Shown piece by piece: positions 1 through 12,300 of a stretch of DNA of 64,000 nt. Position numbers and translations under genes: made by a program. The notes below the pieces were generated by a model that worked only from the letters and a program-made list of their open reading frames with translations, searched no databases and was not told the origin of the DNA. The DNA lies in contig JACONQ010000003.1 in NCBI GenBank assembly GCA_014281115.1, positions 3,906,001 through 3,970,000 on the forward strand, given 5' to 3'. Source of the stretch: Laburnicola sp. R22_1. Lineage: Eukaryota; Ascomycota; Dothideomycetes; Pleosporales; Didymosphaeriaceae. How positions within the stretch are numbered: position 1 is the stretch's first letter; every line of letters begins with the position of its first letter.

Positions 1-2222
1 CCTAATGTCATGGCCGCCGTATGCTCGGGCGCAACGTTGGCATCATCCATGGCGCTCGAAGTCGGGAATGCGGATACGCCCGAGAAGCTTTGCTGCTGTT
101 GCCTCTTCGACTGATGCTCTTTTAGCTCCCTCAGCATCACACTCAATGTTCCATGTGCCTTGTATGCTTCCATCGAATGATCCTTCAATCCGTCCCAGAT
201 GCCCACGGCCGTCTCGATCGCCTCAATCATCTCGTTCCGTCGGTCTTCGTTCCAGTAACACATGTCCGTAGATGTAGTCCTGCCCTGTCGCTCCGACCGC
301 GCTGTGTGGTATAGGTCGGAACATATTATCATCGCAGCGAGCAGGAAGTCAACCGTCGTGAGCGACGAGATGAACCACTTGACGTTCCGCAGCCGGCCGC
401 CTGGTTGGCACTCCCGGTGAAGCGTCGCCTGGTGCTTCAGCATCCGCATTGATGCATCCATACACGCGCGCCTTGAATAGCTGAACCGAGGATTAATCCG
501 CGAAGCAGAAATGAACTTCCGGTGGAGGACGCATATGATCTTCAGATACAACAAGTCGAGGGTGAAGCGTTGCATGATGAGTGTTGATGGATCGCGCGCT
601 GCCTCATCCATGGAGCGATATTTCAGATGCGGCGATACTCTGTCATGCAGTTCGCGCGCTTGGTCATCGAGTTTCATCACTTCTTCGTACGAGGCGCAGG
701 TAAGGACTTCGGTAAGTTCAACGGCCTCGCCAAGTTTGTAAATCAACCGTGTCCGGTTGATGAGATATAGTGTAGGCGTCGCTTCCTCCTCAGGTCTCGA
801 CGGTGGCAAGACCTTCCGCTCCTCGAATAGCTCGTCATCGAAAATGTTTCGCGGGATCTCAGTGTTCGTGTCGCGGGGCCGGACAACCGGTGGCAGCCCG
901 ACCTGCGCAGAGAACAAGAGGTCCATGGAACGAATAGCAGCCCAGACTCTCCGCCGCATTTCGCCCTGGAATATAGTGATGCCTGCATAGGGTCCTGGAT
1001 CGCGATGCAGTCCCATCCTCATTGCGAGTCGCACAACGATCCCCGTGCTAACGAATATGCCAGCCTGCGCATCTCGACTGCGCGCATAATCGGCATATGT
1101 GTGCAGGATCAAGGTCTCCAGCATGTTCGTGATGGGTGATGTGATGTCCGCAGCCGCCAGACATTGCGCCGTGTAGTCGCGGTACTCGGCCGACATTGCC
1201 CACGACCGCCCTCTGTATTCTGGCGGTTCGTCGCCCGCCCGCGAATAGGACTGCAGTGCTATGCACATCATGGCAAATACGAGCCCAAGCCAGATGACGG
1301 GCGAGTCGTTGGGATCCATCCAATGATGGTCATATTGCTTCTGGAACGTTGGGCCATGTATGATGTGAATGCCCGGATCGTAGGTATTAAAGTATCGTGA
1401 AACGAGGATGTCGGCGGTCGCTTTGGGGGGGAATCGGGCGAGGAGCTCGGCCTGTGACATGGGTTTCTGGTTGCCAAATAAGAAGGATGTGCCAATGTTC
1501 GCGTCTGTGTGCGTGGCCCTGAAGCGCTTCAGCTGCTCTTCATACTGTTTTTTGTGCTCCTGGAAGTAGTTTTTCACTTCCGAGATCTGCCATCTGTCAG
1601 CTCCGCCCCATGTTGGCTACGCCTGTGAACCTACCTCCCCCAAGATGGCATACCAATGCGCCTCAGACGCGAATACGGAACGGTTGTTGTCCATCTTCAT
1701 GACACCAATCGACTTGGTGACGTTCTCGACCTCGCTCTCGTCGCCCACATCTTCCTCGGGTATCGACTCCGGGCTGATGTCGTAGGGATTCTCGGCGGAG
1801 CCGTTGCTAATGCTGTGTGCGATGGCGGCTTGGGCGGCGGCGGGTCCAGCACTCTGGGCGCCATTGGTCATCAAAGAAAGAACCAGTCCTTCAAGACGGT
1901 CAATGCGATTTTGCATGTCATCTGGAGAGGTGGCGGGACCCGTGCTGGACGCGCTCTTCTTGCGGTTGCCTGGAGTTGCGTACGTACATGATGCCGTGTC
2001 TCCCCGCTTGGTGCAGTTGTCGCAGGGGTGGCCGCGGTTGCATTTCAGCCTGCGAGCATCAGCATTGCATCCCGCCAGCGTTCAGACGATGGCCTACTTT
2101 CGGTGCCGGCAGGGCCCGCAGGATAGAGGCACGCGGTTGCGCTTGCGGACGACTCTGAACTGGGCGTCTGGCGGCGACTGTCCCGCGCTCGACGAGGTCG
2201 TCGACGGCGGCGTGGGCGGCAT
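1..2222 (-). CDS. Zn2Cys6 (fungal binuclear cluster) transcription factor, C-terminus cut by window edge
   Basis: Exons 2222-2098, 2049-1635 and 1586-1; introns of 48 bp at 2050-2097 and 1587-1634 have GT-AG ends. The first intron splits the zinc cluster, as is common in this family. The ATG at 2222 opens a Pro/Ser-rich tail, a basic run, and six cysteines at residues 35, 38, 45, 51, 54 and 63 (C-x2-C-x6-C-x5-C-x2-C-x8-C). Next comes a short coiled-coil linker (RIDRLEGLVLSL), an acidic stretch, the HWYAILGE motif, and a long fungal-specific transcription factor domain with recognisable RRRVWAAIRSMDLLFSAQVG-type segments. About 708 residues are present and the reading frame is open to the edge. 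It should be a nuclear DNA-binding regulator recognising CGG triplets. Target pathway unknown. Family certain, role not. Confidence 0.93.
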
Positions 2223-3194
2223 GGTGGTAGGAGCACAGGCGCGTCGACGACGGAGCGAGCGGAGTTAATGGCGTTAAATCCGAATCAATGATGGCGTGCG
2301 ATGGCTTCGCAGCTGTTGTTTGTCGCGCGCAGTCCGGAGCTAGAGGGGGCGCAGGCACCGTGGGGTTGGCTGCGCCGCGCTGGCTGGCCGTGAGCGTAAG
2401 CGCGCAGCGAAGGAGGAGCGTGCGAAAGGTCGAGGGGATGGCGACTGCTCGCTGCGGGCTGACGCGGTCTGAAATGTGCCGGAGGAAGAGTCGCAGCTCC
2501 AGCGCCAGGGTACGATGGGGCTCGTTTAATAAGAGTGATAGTCCCAGCTGCTCAGCGGGGTTCCTGATGCGCCCTTCTCGCTCGTCTGTCGCCTGGCTTG
2601 TCGTCGCTGAGACTGTCGTCGCAGGCTCGCGTACCGTAAGTAGTATCCGTTGGGCGATTTTCGTCCGTGTGCTCAGATGGCAAGGAAGCAGCGACTGTGC
2701 CCCGAAGGCAGGCTTCTCATAGCCCCAATGCGCGACGCAATCGGAGGGTGCGGCACCGCAAAAGGCTGCGAGGTTGGAACGCAAGCCAAAGAAGCACGGC
2801 GAGGGGCTGTCGCATCCGTCTGCTCGATGCTCTCTGGGTGCTGAAGTCTGCGCGCTTGGGGTCAGCCGTTGCGCAGCCAGTTGGGGTGAAAGAAGCACTT
2901 GGTTGGTCTGCTTCACCGCTTGTGCAGAGCTAGTCACTCACTGACCACGATGCGCAGGGAGGCTGGCCCGTCAATGGTGTCTCCCAGCGTTGATCTGAGG
3001 GCGTGGGTGAGGATGCGACCAAGTCGAGGTCGAGTGCAAGCTACAGGCTGAGCAGAGAGAAGAGGTGGGCGGGCATCCAGGCATTTATTAACTCGGCCTG
3101 CCTTTCAGGGCCACAGCCCGCCAAGCGCCTTCTGTCATCCCTCCCGTTCTCCCTGCAGGCTTGTCTGACTAATGCCGGCATGGCAAGAAAGCAC
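2223..3194. other. Intergenic, no supported gene
   Basis: Open frames occur on both strands, but they lack introns, domains or family resemblance and overlap one another. This is the likely promoter side of the Zn2Cys6 gene. I see no convincing element here. Confidence 0.6.
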
Positions 3195-3782
3195 TCATGG
3201 CAACGCCAGAGATGCTTGTCCCCGTGCCATGCACATGCAAATGCACATGCATGGCTCGCTGCTCTTCGAGGCGCCAGGCGGGGTCAGCGCACAAGCCACG
3301 CAGTTCATCACCCCATCCGACATCATGCCGCTGCACCAAGAGCCAATGCCGAGAATAGCCACCAGTCTGTCAAAGCTTGTATCGACTTGGATTCTGCTAC
3401 CACCGGACCTGTAACTTATACCATCCCTCCCACCAGCATAACAATTCACCAAACAAACAGTAAACGCCTCCCCCGTAGTCCCCTCTACAACTCTCCGCAG
3501 GTCATCCAAACACGGCGGTATCAGCCGCGGCGCGCCCGTGTAGCGCCCTGCGTCGACTTTTCGGCCCGTCATTGCGTCCACGATGGCCCCAAGCTTGAAG
3601 AAGGTGTCGAGGGCGCCGCGCTTCATAGTAGTGGGTAGGAGATGGGTTTGGCGGGGTTTGGTCTGCAAGAGCGCACTTCGCATACGCGGAATTGGTAGAT
3701 CGGAAGTCGCGTAGATGATCCCGTGAGGGGTGGACGCGTTCCAAGTGCGAAGATGCTGATAGACGGTATGATGTGGAATCAA
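3195..3782 (-). pseudogene. AlkB-like 2OG-Fe(II) oxygenase remnant
   Basis: The reading frame contains GAIVDAMTGRKVDAGRYT, APRLIPPCLDDLRRVVE and CLVNCYAGGRDGISYRSG. These match, in order, the C-terminal half of fungal AlkB-like dioxygenases, where the third block normally reads LVNYYxxGxDxISYHSDDE. The HxD iron ligands expected at ISYH-S-D are replaced here (ISYRSGG), and the downstream catalytic strands, second His and Arg region are not recognisable. The N-terminal nucleotide-recognition part is also missing or scrambled. It looks like a truncated, inactive remnant of a nucleic-acid demethylase-type gene. The losses are not CpA-to-TpA, so RIP is not the obvious cause. An unusual diverged gene cannot be excluded. 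Confidence 0.55.
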
Positions 3783-4463
3783 AGAATAATCTGCTGTGTT
3801 GATAAAGTCGTATGAAATTATGAAATGGAATACAATCTGGGTTCAACCAAATAGCTCGAGTATGAGCGTGACATTGTGGTTGCGATGGCCGTCCTCAGCT
3901 ACGAGCGCGATGAATGAAAATCAATGATGTCATTGTTCTTCAGATCGCCACGGCTGTAGCCGACATGCGCTTTGAATTCTGCGTGTCACTGCTTCAAAGG
4001 AGCTTATTTCAACGTTTGGCATACCGGCTCATGTAGGTGGATGGAGGCATGAGCCACGAAACTGTGCTATTCGCATGCCATTTAGGATCATGGGGCACGG
4101 ATGGGATTCGTGTATTCGGGGTGTGCATGTGGTGTGTGTGATTACTGATTAGGTAATGCGAACGACGTGTCAGGACCGGAATACATGCTCGCCTGGAACA
4201 TCACTCTTTATTCTCAAAGGGGCTGATATCATGTTGAATTCATCCCTCTCGAAATAGAGAGTCCAATTGTTGATGTCCAAAGAAAACGCCGTCTCGAAGA
4301 ATTTCTCACTTCGTACCTCGGCACCTCGGCTCGACCTTCCCTCCCGCGCCTTCGCCACGACATCATCCCAACTACCTACCAACACCAGCGATTCTCCATA
4401 ACCTACCCCTCCAACTCTTCCAACTCACCAACCTTCTCTCCTCTATCTCTCAACCAACTCACC

Positions 4464-4929
4464 ATGCCCGCCCCCCTCGACGTCATCGCCATCCTCACCC
4501 CCAAACCCGGCAAAGCCGACAGAGTAACGCACCCTCCCCACTTCATCACCCCCTCCCACACACCCCTAACCATCCCACAGGTAGAACAACTCCTCAAAAC
4601 CACCGCCGCATCCGTGAAAGCTCACGAGCCCGGCACGCTCAAATACCAAATCCATCGCGAGACGAAGGGTGATGCGCCGACTATCGTGATGCTGGAAACG
4701 TACGTATTCCCTGGCTGATCCCCAACATAGATATCCATTGCAGAGTGCTGTGAATCAGAAGCTAACGCCATGGACGAGCAGGTATAAAGACCAAGCTTCG
4801 TTGCAGGCGCATGGCTCGAGCGATTATTTCAAGGAGATGGGGACGGCGTTTAAGAAGGAGGATTTGTTGGCTGCGCCGATGAAGGTGCTTTTTGTGAAGG
4901 AGGTGGGTGGGTATGCTAGTAAGCTGTAG
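4464..4929 (+). CDS. Antibiotic biosynthesis monooxygenase (ABM) domain protein
   Basis: Three exons, 4464-4523, 4581-4699 and 4782-4929, with introns of 57 and 82 bp (GT-AG), give 108 residues, the usual size of a single-domain ABM protein. The ATG follows a CACC context. Visible features are the N-terminal DVIAILTPKPGK strand, a helix with LLKTTAASVKAHEPGTLKYQ, a PTIVMLE strand, then YKDQASLQAHGSSDYFKEM with the helix-forming His that follows the family pattern (Y-x-D-x-x-A-x-x-x-H). Such dimeric ferredoxin-like proteins act as small oxygenases or quinone-handling enzymes in the cytosol; the substrate cannot be read from sequence. It sits alone, divergent from the AlkB remnant. Confidence 0.88.
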
Positions 4930-5221
4930 GAGGGTGTAATGTGGATTTTTAAGCGGGTATAGGGGGCCGTATAGACGGCTTCCGTTTACATGAGGATTGG
5001 GTACGTACCGCTCCACGGGGCACACTTTGCGCACCTATGTGCAAACACTCGAGACTAGCGCGCCTTGGCGCGTGCCACGCACCCGCGTAAACACTGTGAA
5101 CTCGCCCACCCCACTCTCCAGCGTACAACATCTTTTGCAGGGCGCCTTGTCGGACACTTCCATTTTGCACCATCAACAGTATCCCGCCGTTCGTCTACCG
5201 CTGCACGATAGCGCTTTCTCG

Positions 5222-6385
5222 ATGCCTACTCTTCTCACCTTACCCCGCGAGCTGCGGGACATCATCATCGACGACCTTCTCACTTCCTGCGTTCAACATC
5301 CACGTGGAGACGAGCAAGCAGAACCAAACACTGGCTGTCTTCCATTTCCGATCTGCAATCCAGCAATTGATCTAGCGCGCACAAACCGTCAACTTTATAC
5401 CCAGGTTGTGGACCGCGCCCGGTCTCTAGAAGTATCGCACACGTGTCTTCCAGCTCCGATCTCCAATCCAGCAATTGATCTAGCGTGCACAAATCGTCAA
5501 CTGCATGCCGAGGTTGTGGATCGCGCCCGGTCTCTAGGAGTACCACTTACCGCCGACGTGGTCGTGCTTGAAAGCGACCTGAAATACCTCTTTCACTGGA
5601 GACATCCCATAGGCCTGGAGCAACCTATTGAGCGGGTAGACCTCAACTTGGCCATCTACCCGCAGTGGTTTGACGAAGATTCGCCCCCATACGAATCACT
5701 TATCGACTGGGGTGGCTGTGTGCAAGTAGCTGTATGTATGGCGAAGCACTTCATAGAGACCATCCTGTGGGAATATGCTCTCCGTATTATTCGCAAGGGC
5801 CAGACGGTGGAGGTCCCGCCGTGGACGGCCTATGAGCAAGACCTTGCTCTGTCGCGATACTCCATCAAGGAACTGCGAGTCATTATCGATGCACGAGAGT
5901 TTTGGGATACGAACAAGATCTCGAAAGACGATGAATCATGGGCCATCTTGGATCCACAGCTGTTTGCTGAATGCCTCTTCAAGGCATTAAGGCCACCGGA
6001 GAGGTCTCGTTTCCGTCCCAGCCCAAGCGGCCCGGCGGCCCCCAACGCTTACCACTCTTACAACCGTCATTGTTATGTTGCCATGTACTTGGAGAAAGTC
6101 TCCATCTATGTTGGCAGCGAGCATTACAAGGATTTCGACATGGCTGAGCTGCTCGTACCCGACCCCTCTGTAAATACGCAACAGCTGGGAGACCTCAAGG
6201 AAAGCTTGCCCAAGAGGCGTATGCAGAACCGGCATTTTCAGTTAAGTGTTCGAAACCCCGCCTGTCAGCTTCTGTCGAGGGGAATGCACGAAGGTCGCAA
6301 GGCGGAAGCTAGGCGGGTGAGGAGCATTCTACGAGGCACGCCATCCGAATCCGAATCCGAGTCTGCCTCCAGCCTCGGAACTTGA
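5222..6385 (+). CDS. F-box-like protein with internal tandem duplication
   Basis: Single exon, 387 residues from the ATG at 5222. The N-terminus (LLTLPRELRDIIIDDLL) is the start of an F-box-like motif as found in many fungal proteins that recruit substrates to SCF ubiquitin ligases. Residues about 39-110 consist of two adjacent 36-residue copies (NPAIDLAxTNRQLxxxVVDRARSL), encoded by an exact 108-bp period. The NRQL stretch is usually the second helix of these F-box-like modules, so part of the module itself is duplicated. The remainder is not recognised. The C-terminus carries a Ser-Glu repeat (SESESES). An upstream in-frame non-ATG extension is possible, but the first ATG fits the motif. 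Function as an adaptor is inference. Confidence 0.72.
   Translation: MPTLLTLPRELRDIIIDDLLTSCVQHPRGDEQAEPNTGCLPFPICNPAIDLARTNRQLYTQVVDRARSLEVSHTCLPAPISNPAIDLACTNRQLHAEVVDRARSLGVPLTADVVVLESDLKYLFHWRHPIGLEQPIERVDLNLAIYPQWFDEDSPPYESLIDWGGCVQVAVCMAKHFIETILWEYALRIIRKGQTVEVPPWTAYEQDLALSRYSIKELRVIIDAREFWDTNKISKDDESWAILDPQLFAECLFKALRPPERSRFRPSPSGPAAPNAYHSYNRHCYVAMYLEKVSIYVGSEHYKDFDMAELLVPDPSVNTQQLGDLKESLPKRRMQNRHFQLSVRNPACQLLSRGMHEGRKAEARRVRSILRGTPSESESESASSLGT
5336..5551 (+). repeat. Tandem duplication, 2 x 108 bp, inside coding sequence
   Basis: Copy 1 is 5336-5443 and copy 2 is 5444-5551. The two copies differ at scattered positions but have no indels, so the reading frame is kept and 36 residues are duplicated. 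The level of divergence suggests that the duplication is not very recent. Confidence 0.85.
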
Positions 6386-7763
6386 CAAGTCAACTTGCAC
6401 ACCGAGACACAATACAATATTTAGAAGACCGCGATTTCCGAGTCTTGCTCTAGGATGGACAACACGAGAGCGGAAGGTACGAGAACGTCTAGCGTCCAGT
6501 CTACCGCACACGCACATTCAGCTTGGACTCTCGGCTGATCCCCATCCACCATGCTGGGACAATCTTCTCACCTCCACTCTGCCGGATTCTAAGTCTAAAG
6601 GACCGCATCATTGCACTGCCAGCTTTTCATAGGTCGTGTATCTGCCTACGAGGACGTGTATTTATCTGTCTACCTACCCGTCCATCCATCTCTTTCCATC
6701 ATCATGTATCAATACACAGAGGATCCAAATCAGACCCTACACTCAGTCGACGTGGCGTCCTAACTAAGCACCTACATCACAGCGTGCAGCAATGGGTTAA
6801 TGCCCTATAATCAACATGCATCATAGACAAAACAGCCTATCCAAGTTTCTTTTTGCTTTTTGTTTTTCTTCTCTCAATTCTGTACGTGCTAGTCGTTCTG
6901 TAGCACTTCCTAGATCAGGAAAAAATGTATCTGACTCGGTCTAAACGTAGCGCTCTGCTGATTATGCACCTTCTTGGCTGTGGGTATTATCATAGCTTGA
7001 TTTAATTGGTTTGTCCGAATATAACCACGGGTTCCCTTTCCCCGCACACGTGAAACTTCTCCCCTCGTCGTAATCCTCCTCGAGCCCAAATTTAATACGC
7101 TTTCGAGACGAGTTTGCCCGGAATACACAATACGTCTTCTGAACTTCCTCTGAACATTTCAAATGGGGTTGTACATAGAACGTGGGAATTAGCACGCTAT
7201 CTTAGCAGCGAGTCACCAAGGTAGATAGCATTCTAGGAGAGAAGGGTTAAGTGGACTGTATCAAAGATAAGCGAGTGGAGAGAGTTATACAAAGGTAGCG
7301 ACATAGTGTAATTGTTCGTGTGTAGCTTGTATGTGTTTGGTAGACGCACGCTCCCGGACTACCTACACTGTGCGGTTACACATGTAGTCGCTAGTACGAG
7401 TTCATCGCTATGTGGATTGCGTCAAGGGGCTCATTATTCTATAAGAAACGACGGGTTTGCGGTATTAGGAGTGCAAAGGCTGATGCCATGCAAAATTATG
7501 ATCTTGTGGTGGAGACGTAAGGTTGAATCGTGGTTGTATTTCTTATGGCTGGACTATATGAGTCTCATGACTGGATCATACCCGTCTTGTGACCGGACTA
7601 TACAAGTCTCGTGAGTGGAAGACGCAAGTTCTTGTGGCTGGACCATGTGCTTCTTGTAAGCGGCCCACGCAAACATACGAGGAAGGCCCCAAAATGCGCC
7701 TTTGCCGCCATGACTCTTCCTATCCAAGACGCGAAAATGCCCCGTTCCTGACAGCGGCTACCG
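6386..7763. other. Intergenic, no supported gene
   Basis: About 1.4 kb between the F-box-like gene and the 3' end of the MYND gene. Frames are short, and no domains, splice-linked exons or repeats are evident. Short T-rich tracts near 6850 resemble a 3' untranslated or promoter region. Confidence 0.55.
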
Positions 7764-9139
7764 TTACATGTCGTAAGGCGAGACGGTGAAGCTGCCATGC
7801 TGATTTCTCCAACCGGCCCAATACTTCTCAAAGTTCTCTTTCGTCAGCTTGCGGAGAACATCCCGTTTTTCTTTTTTACCCAGGAAGGCATCCTCGAAGT
7901 CACGGTCCAGACCGTGGCTGTATTCTACAAGAGCGTAGACATGATCAGGACGCAACCTCTTCCTGTCCCTCCTCGCGGCAACAACGGACCCAGTGTTGTT
8001 CACCCACTCCATCGGGGGAGTGCCGAACCCACTTACCACCATTTGTCCGACCTCATCAGTCATCCAGCAATATGCCAGATTGGGATCAAGCAGTAGTAAA
8101 AGGCCCGTTGCCGTTGGGTTGGTCCAGGGAGGCATTCCATCTATTAGGCCGTGAGAGTTCCATTTCGCCATACTGTCCGGTATCCGCTGCATTACGATCG
8201 GAAGACCGAGCCTTTCGGGCAAAGGGAGAACGTCTTGCTTGAATATAGCATGGTCGGCTGGTATCTTGATGGATTCAAAGCTCTGGAGACGGTCGACATA
8301 CACATCGCCTATACAATTGAGGCGCACAGCAACAATTGTATTCTGTGGATCATTGTCCTGTTGCTGCTGCTGGGGTGGGTTGAGTGTAACGGTTGCGAGG
8401 GCCTGCAGCAGGGAGGTATTGGATCTCTGACGGCTGAGATATGTGTTGAACCAGTTAATGATGTTGGGAAGATCGGAAGGCTTTAGATCGACCGCGAGGT
8501 GAGTATCGTAATCGAAGTCGGATAGACACTGCTCTTGGCCATGAGCAATCAACGGACCCCTCCAATCGTGCAGCTGGGCGGTCGCATCTGAGACCTTACG
8601 GACTGACTTGTTTGGCTTGGAACCATCGCCCATAAAGTTTTCACGGCATGTGACGCGGATAGTGTAGGGCATAGAGCGGCCAGTGATATTGTTTTGCGTA
8701 ATATCCGACGACTGGCGCATGAAATGACCCTCATTGGCATCCGCGAGCCATTTGCGTGTATCTGCCGAGAGACCACAGGATTCCTTCAAGAAGCTGAGCC
8801 ATACCTTAACGCAGTGTGCCCGTTAGCAATGCCAAGCAGATGCAAAATGGAATCACATACGAAACGAGGTGCGTTCTCTTCAGGGTGGAAAAGAATGGCG
8901 CGGCTATAGCTCAGGTCGGGAGAATCGGACGTCGGCTTGGTCTGGAAATCCTTGAAAGATTTGCACAGATGCTTGTGGAATGACCAGTCCTTCTTCTGGC
9001 ACTGCTCGCTGCAGTAGCGGCTATCACCACAGCCAGCGCAGCGGAGGCCAGCGGGGCGGCCGCAGCTGTCGCAGAACGCCTAGATGCGAGAGTTAGTTTT
9101 GTGTATGCATCTAGGGTTGAGTCGCCGAACACTTACCAT
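7764..9139 (-). CDS. MYND-type zinc finger protein
   Basis: Exons 9139-9137 (only the ATG), 9079-8861 and 8804-7764; introns of 57 and 56 bp. The product has 420 residues. Residues 4-40 form a MYND finger: CDSCG, then CAGC, YCSEQC and the closing H-x3-C (HKHLC), the pattern used for protein-protein contacts and often found in transcriptional or chromatin partners. The first exon ends directly after the start codon at a canonical GTAAGT donor. The rest has an acidic/polar composition, a short poly-Gln (residues near 205) and a C-terminal segment ending in FTVSPYDM that is widespread in fungal MYND proteins of unknown role. Family secure, function open. Confidence 0.85.
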
Positions 9140-9395
9140 TGTCGACGTTTGCGAAGCAGTCGTGGGGAGGGTGGTGGAGAGGCGGAGAGGGTGAGTGCGG
9201 CGACGGTTGATTTATAGACTTGTCGCGTTGCCCGGTGCGCAACCCGTGGACCAAACAACAGCACGTGATGAGCGAATCCGTTTGCAGCCCCGGTGCCCCT
9301 CCTACCTGATTCTGCTTTCACTCTACCTTTCCAACGCTACCTCCAACTTCTGTCATTAGCCTGCTGTTGGTGGATCTATGTACGTGTCATTACCG

Positions 9396-12300
9396 TCATA
9401 GAATATAGACGATGTTCCGATTGACCGCTGGACCGCTATAAGCATGGCCTCCGTCCTTAGCTCCCTGCCCATCTTGACCGTTCTTCGTTCTCAATTTAGC
9501 GATAACCTCCTCAGTCTCGCTATCAGAGCCTTCGTCGTCCGAAACGAATTCCACGTGACCTATAGCATCCTGGAGGTCGTCCGTCATGAGCGGGTCTTCG
9601 TGGGCTTTCATCTTCAAATCCGGTCGCCTCTTCAACGCTAAGCAGCACTGCCAACACGTCTTCTCCGGAACGATTCGTGTCTCGTGACCACGTTGGATTG
9701 CAAGTGCTGCGGCGGCAAGTCGTCCTTGCCAGTTTCCTCGGGCACGAACAACTCCGACTTCTGTCGGGCTGTCCAAAAGTTCTTCCCAGCTGTCAATAGC
9801 CACAAATTCGGATATTTCGTCTAATGGAATTTTTGGGCCTGATCGATGCTGAATGCATTCTGGAATGATTCGGGAGACCCGAGGGTTGAACACATCTAGG
9901 ATGTTCAAATCTGCCACCCATTTTCCCCTGTCGTATAGTCCGATAGCAGCTTCCACATAACTCGCTTCCACATCGCGGTTGCCCCGGGACCCGACGTCAA
10001 TGGGTAGTTGCCATTCGGTAAAGGAAAGATGTAGACTCGTCTCTGCAAAACAGTCCTCTTCCTTTCCATTGAAAGGGAAATGGTTCACCAGATGTATATC
10101 TTCGGAAATTTCACGGACTTGTGGCACTGCCGGCGAGACAAGTAAAGACATCCCAGTCTTGCCCAGGTTTCCCGCAACTCTTTCAACAGCACTAGTCGAT
10201 GCACGGGTGCATGGATCCTGTAGCAAACAGGTTGCCACGTATATCGAGTTCCCGCTGGATATGGCGAGTACGCCATCCATTGCTGAAGGGTGGAAATTGA
10301 AGAAGCCTGACTCGAACCTTGCAATACAAGCAAAAATATGATTTCTACTGACTTCGTAGCCGACCAACGGCTGGTGGCTTGGCGGACTGTTTTGCGATAT
10401 CCACTGGTGGTGGAAGAGTGGCTGCTCGGCTACCCTCAAATCTATAGTCGCGTTGTGAAGATCCTCATAAATCGAAGAAGCCGTTTGTAGAGCTTTGAGG
10501 GCCCCTAGTAGCCGTGGCGAAAGACTTCCGTCGCAGAAATGGCTGTAAAGTTGATCACGCCCGAAAAGCTGTTGTTCAAAAACCCATAGCACGTGCGGGA
10601 TGATAAAGATGTTCGGTAGGGATCTATAAAGAGCACTGCCAACAGCTTTGGGTTCTAGATTCGGAGTCAGCGCAGTCCAATAATGAATCTTGATGCTATA
10701 AAGAGCCGCTATATCTGGGTCACCGAAAATTCGAGTGAACACCACTGTCACTCCTCTGGCATCCATCCAATCAGTGACCTGGCATGTTGCTCTGAGAATT
10801 GGTTCGAAGAACTCGCGTGGGGGGTTCTGCCACTGATAGCCATCAGGTGTAGTGATAAACGGGATGATCTGGTCGAGATACAACGATGTTGTGGATATTT
10901 CCTCGGACAGTTCTAGGCGCGTTGCAGGCAGCAAATCTAACTCTTTTTGAGAATGATGCAACCATCGTAAATACCCTTTTGTGGGTAGTTTATCTTTTCG
11001 GGGGAGGGCAGGGGGCATTGCAATTCCTTCGTACGGAAGTTGTTCCACAGATGTGAGCTCATATGCGGACGAAGTGTGATCGCACCGGCTCTGAACGACC
11101 ATCAACGTTCGCTGATCGCCGAAATCTTGCGAGATATGTCTTAAAACTTTCACTCGGTTAGCACTCTCAGGTATGAGACGAAGTAAGGTCGAAGGCGTTG
11201 AGAGGCCAAATATAGGATCGGCGGTCGGATTATCGATGAAAAGCGGGTATCTTCTGCGTCCGCATTTGATATGTTGAAGTTTCGATTGTTTGGAGTCTGC
11301 GCTTGCAGTCAAGAACGCACGCGAGGCAGAAGCAAGCAAAGCCGTCCAGCTTCTCTTAGGTCCAGCATTCTCCGGGGTATCCACGTATCGTTGCACTTCC
11401 ACCAAAAGTCTGGCGGCGGAGTCTATGTCGTCTGGGCGTGAGACCCAGCGACGAATCAGACTACCCAAAGCGACGTAGATAAGGTCTTCGAAGGTTGCCC
11501 TGGAGGTACGCGCCGAGAGTCGGGCTTCGGAATGCACCGGTTGACCTGAAAATACGCGCCTGATGAGCCAGAAACTCAAGCCACCGTGTATCTTAGATGG
11601 ACTCACCATAATAACGTAGGAAAGCGAGTGGTAAGGACCAATGGATTCCCTCGCCACTACGTCGTAAATCTTGAATGCCAAGAGTGAGCACCCCCGTGCG
11701 TGCAACATGAGGATCATCCTGCGTCACTGTAGTAGGTCTAGAGTTCCTCCCCGTTCCAAAGATGATCATGTCGGGATAAATATGCCAGGACGAGAGCCCG
11801 AGTAAAGGGGCGCCAGTTTGAACGCTCTGGGGTCTACCGGAGATGAGCTTGTCCACTGTGACCATGGCAGTGATCCAAGCATCAATGACACTATCGCTGA
11901 GGCTTAGCTTTGTATTGACGGCAAGACCCAGGTTATTCAGAATTAGCAGGAGCTGGTTCTGGCGACGACTATTCGCCTCGTCGGCCGTTCGCTGCCAAGC
12001 CTGAATACTTGTATGCCAATTTGCAATCTGTTCCCTGGACAAGGAGATCCTCTTGGACAGCTCCAACTCCACTGGGTTCCCTGAGCTAGCCAAAATTTGT
12101 CTTCGCTCGGTGATAAATTGCATCCAAATGGAAATGGCTTCTGGTGGATCCCACATGCGAGAGAGCATACAACCCAGGAGGTGAACAGCGATGGCGGGAG
12201 CCCCAGATGTAGCTGCGGCCCACACTGCAGTGCCTAGAGATCGAGAACTGGTTAGATATTGCTAGATACGTGCAGTACCAGTGATGCTGGACACGATACA

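Noticed and set aside
1..1400. Short plus-strand frames across the left edge
   Set aside because: They are antisense to the continuous transcription factor domain on the minus strand.
2288..2933. Long open frames on both strands beside the Zn2Cys6 gene
   Set aside because: They lack domains, overlap on opposite strands and lie in GC-rich promoter DNA; openness is explained by base composition.
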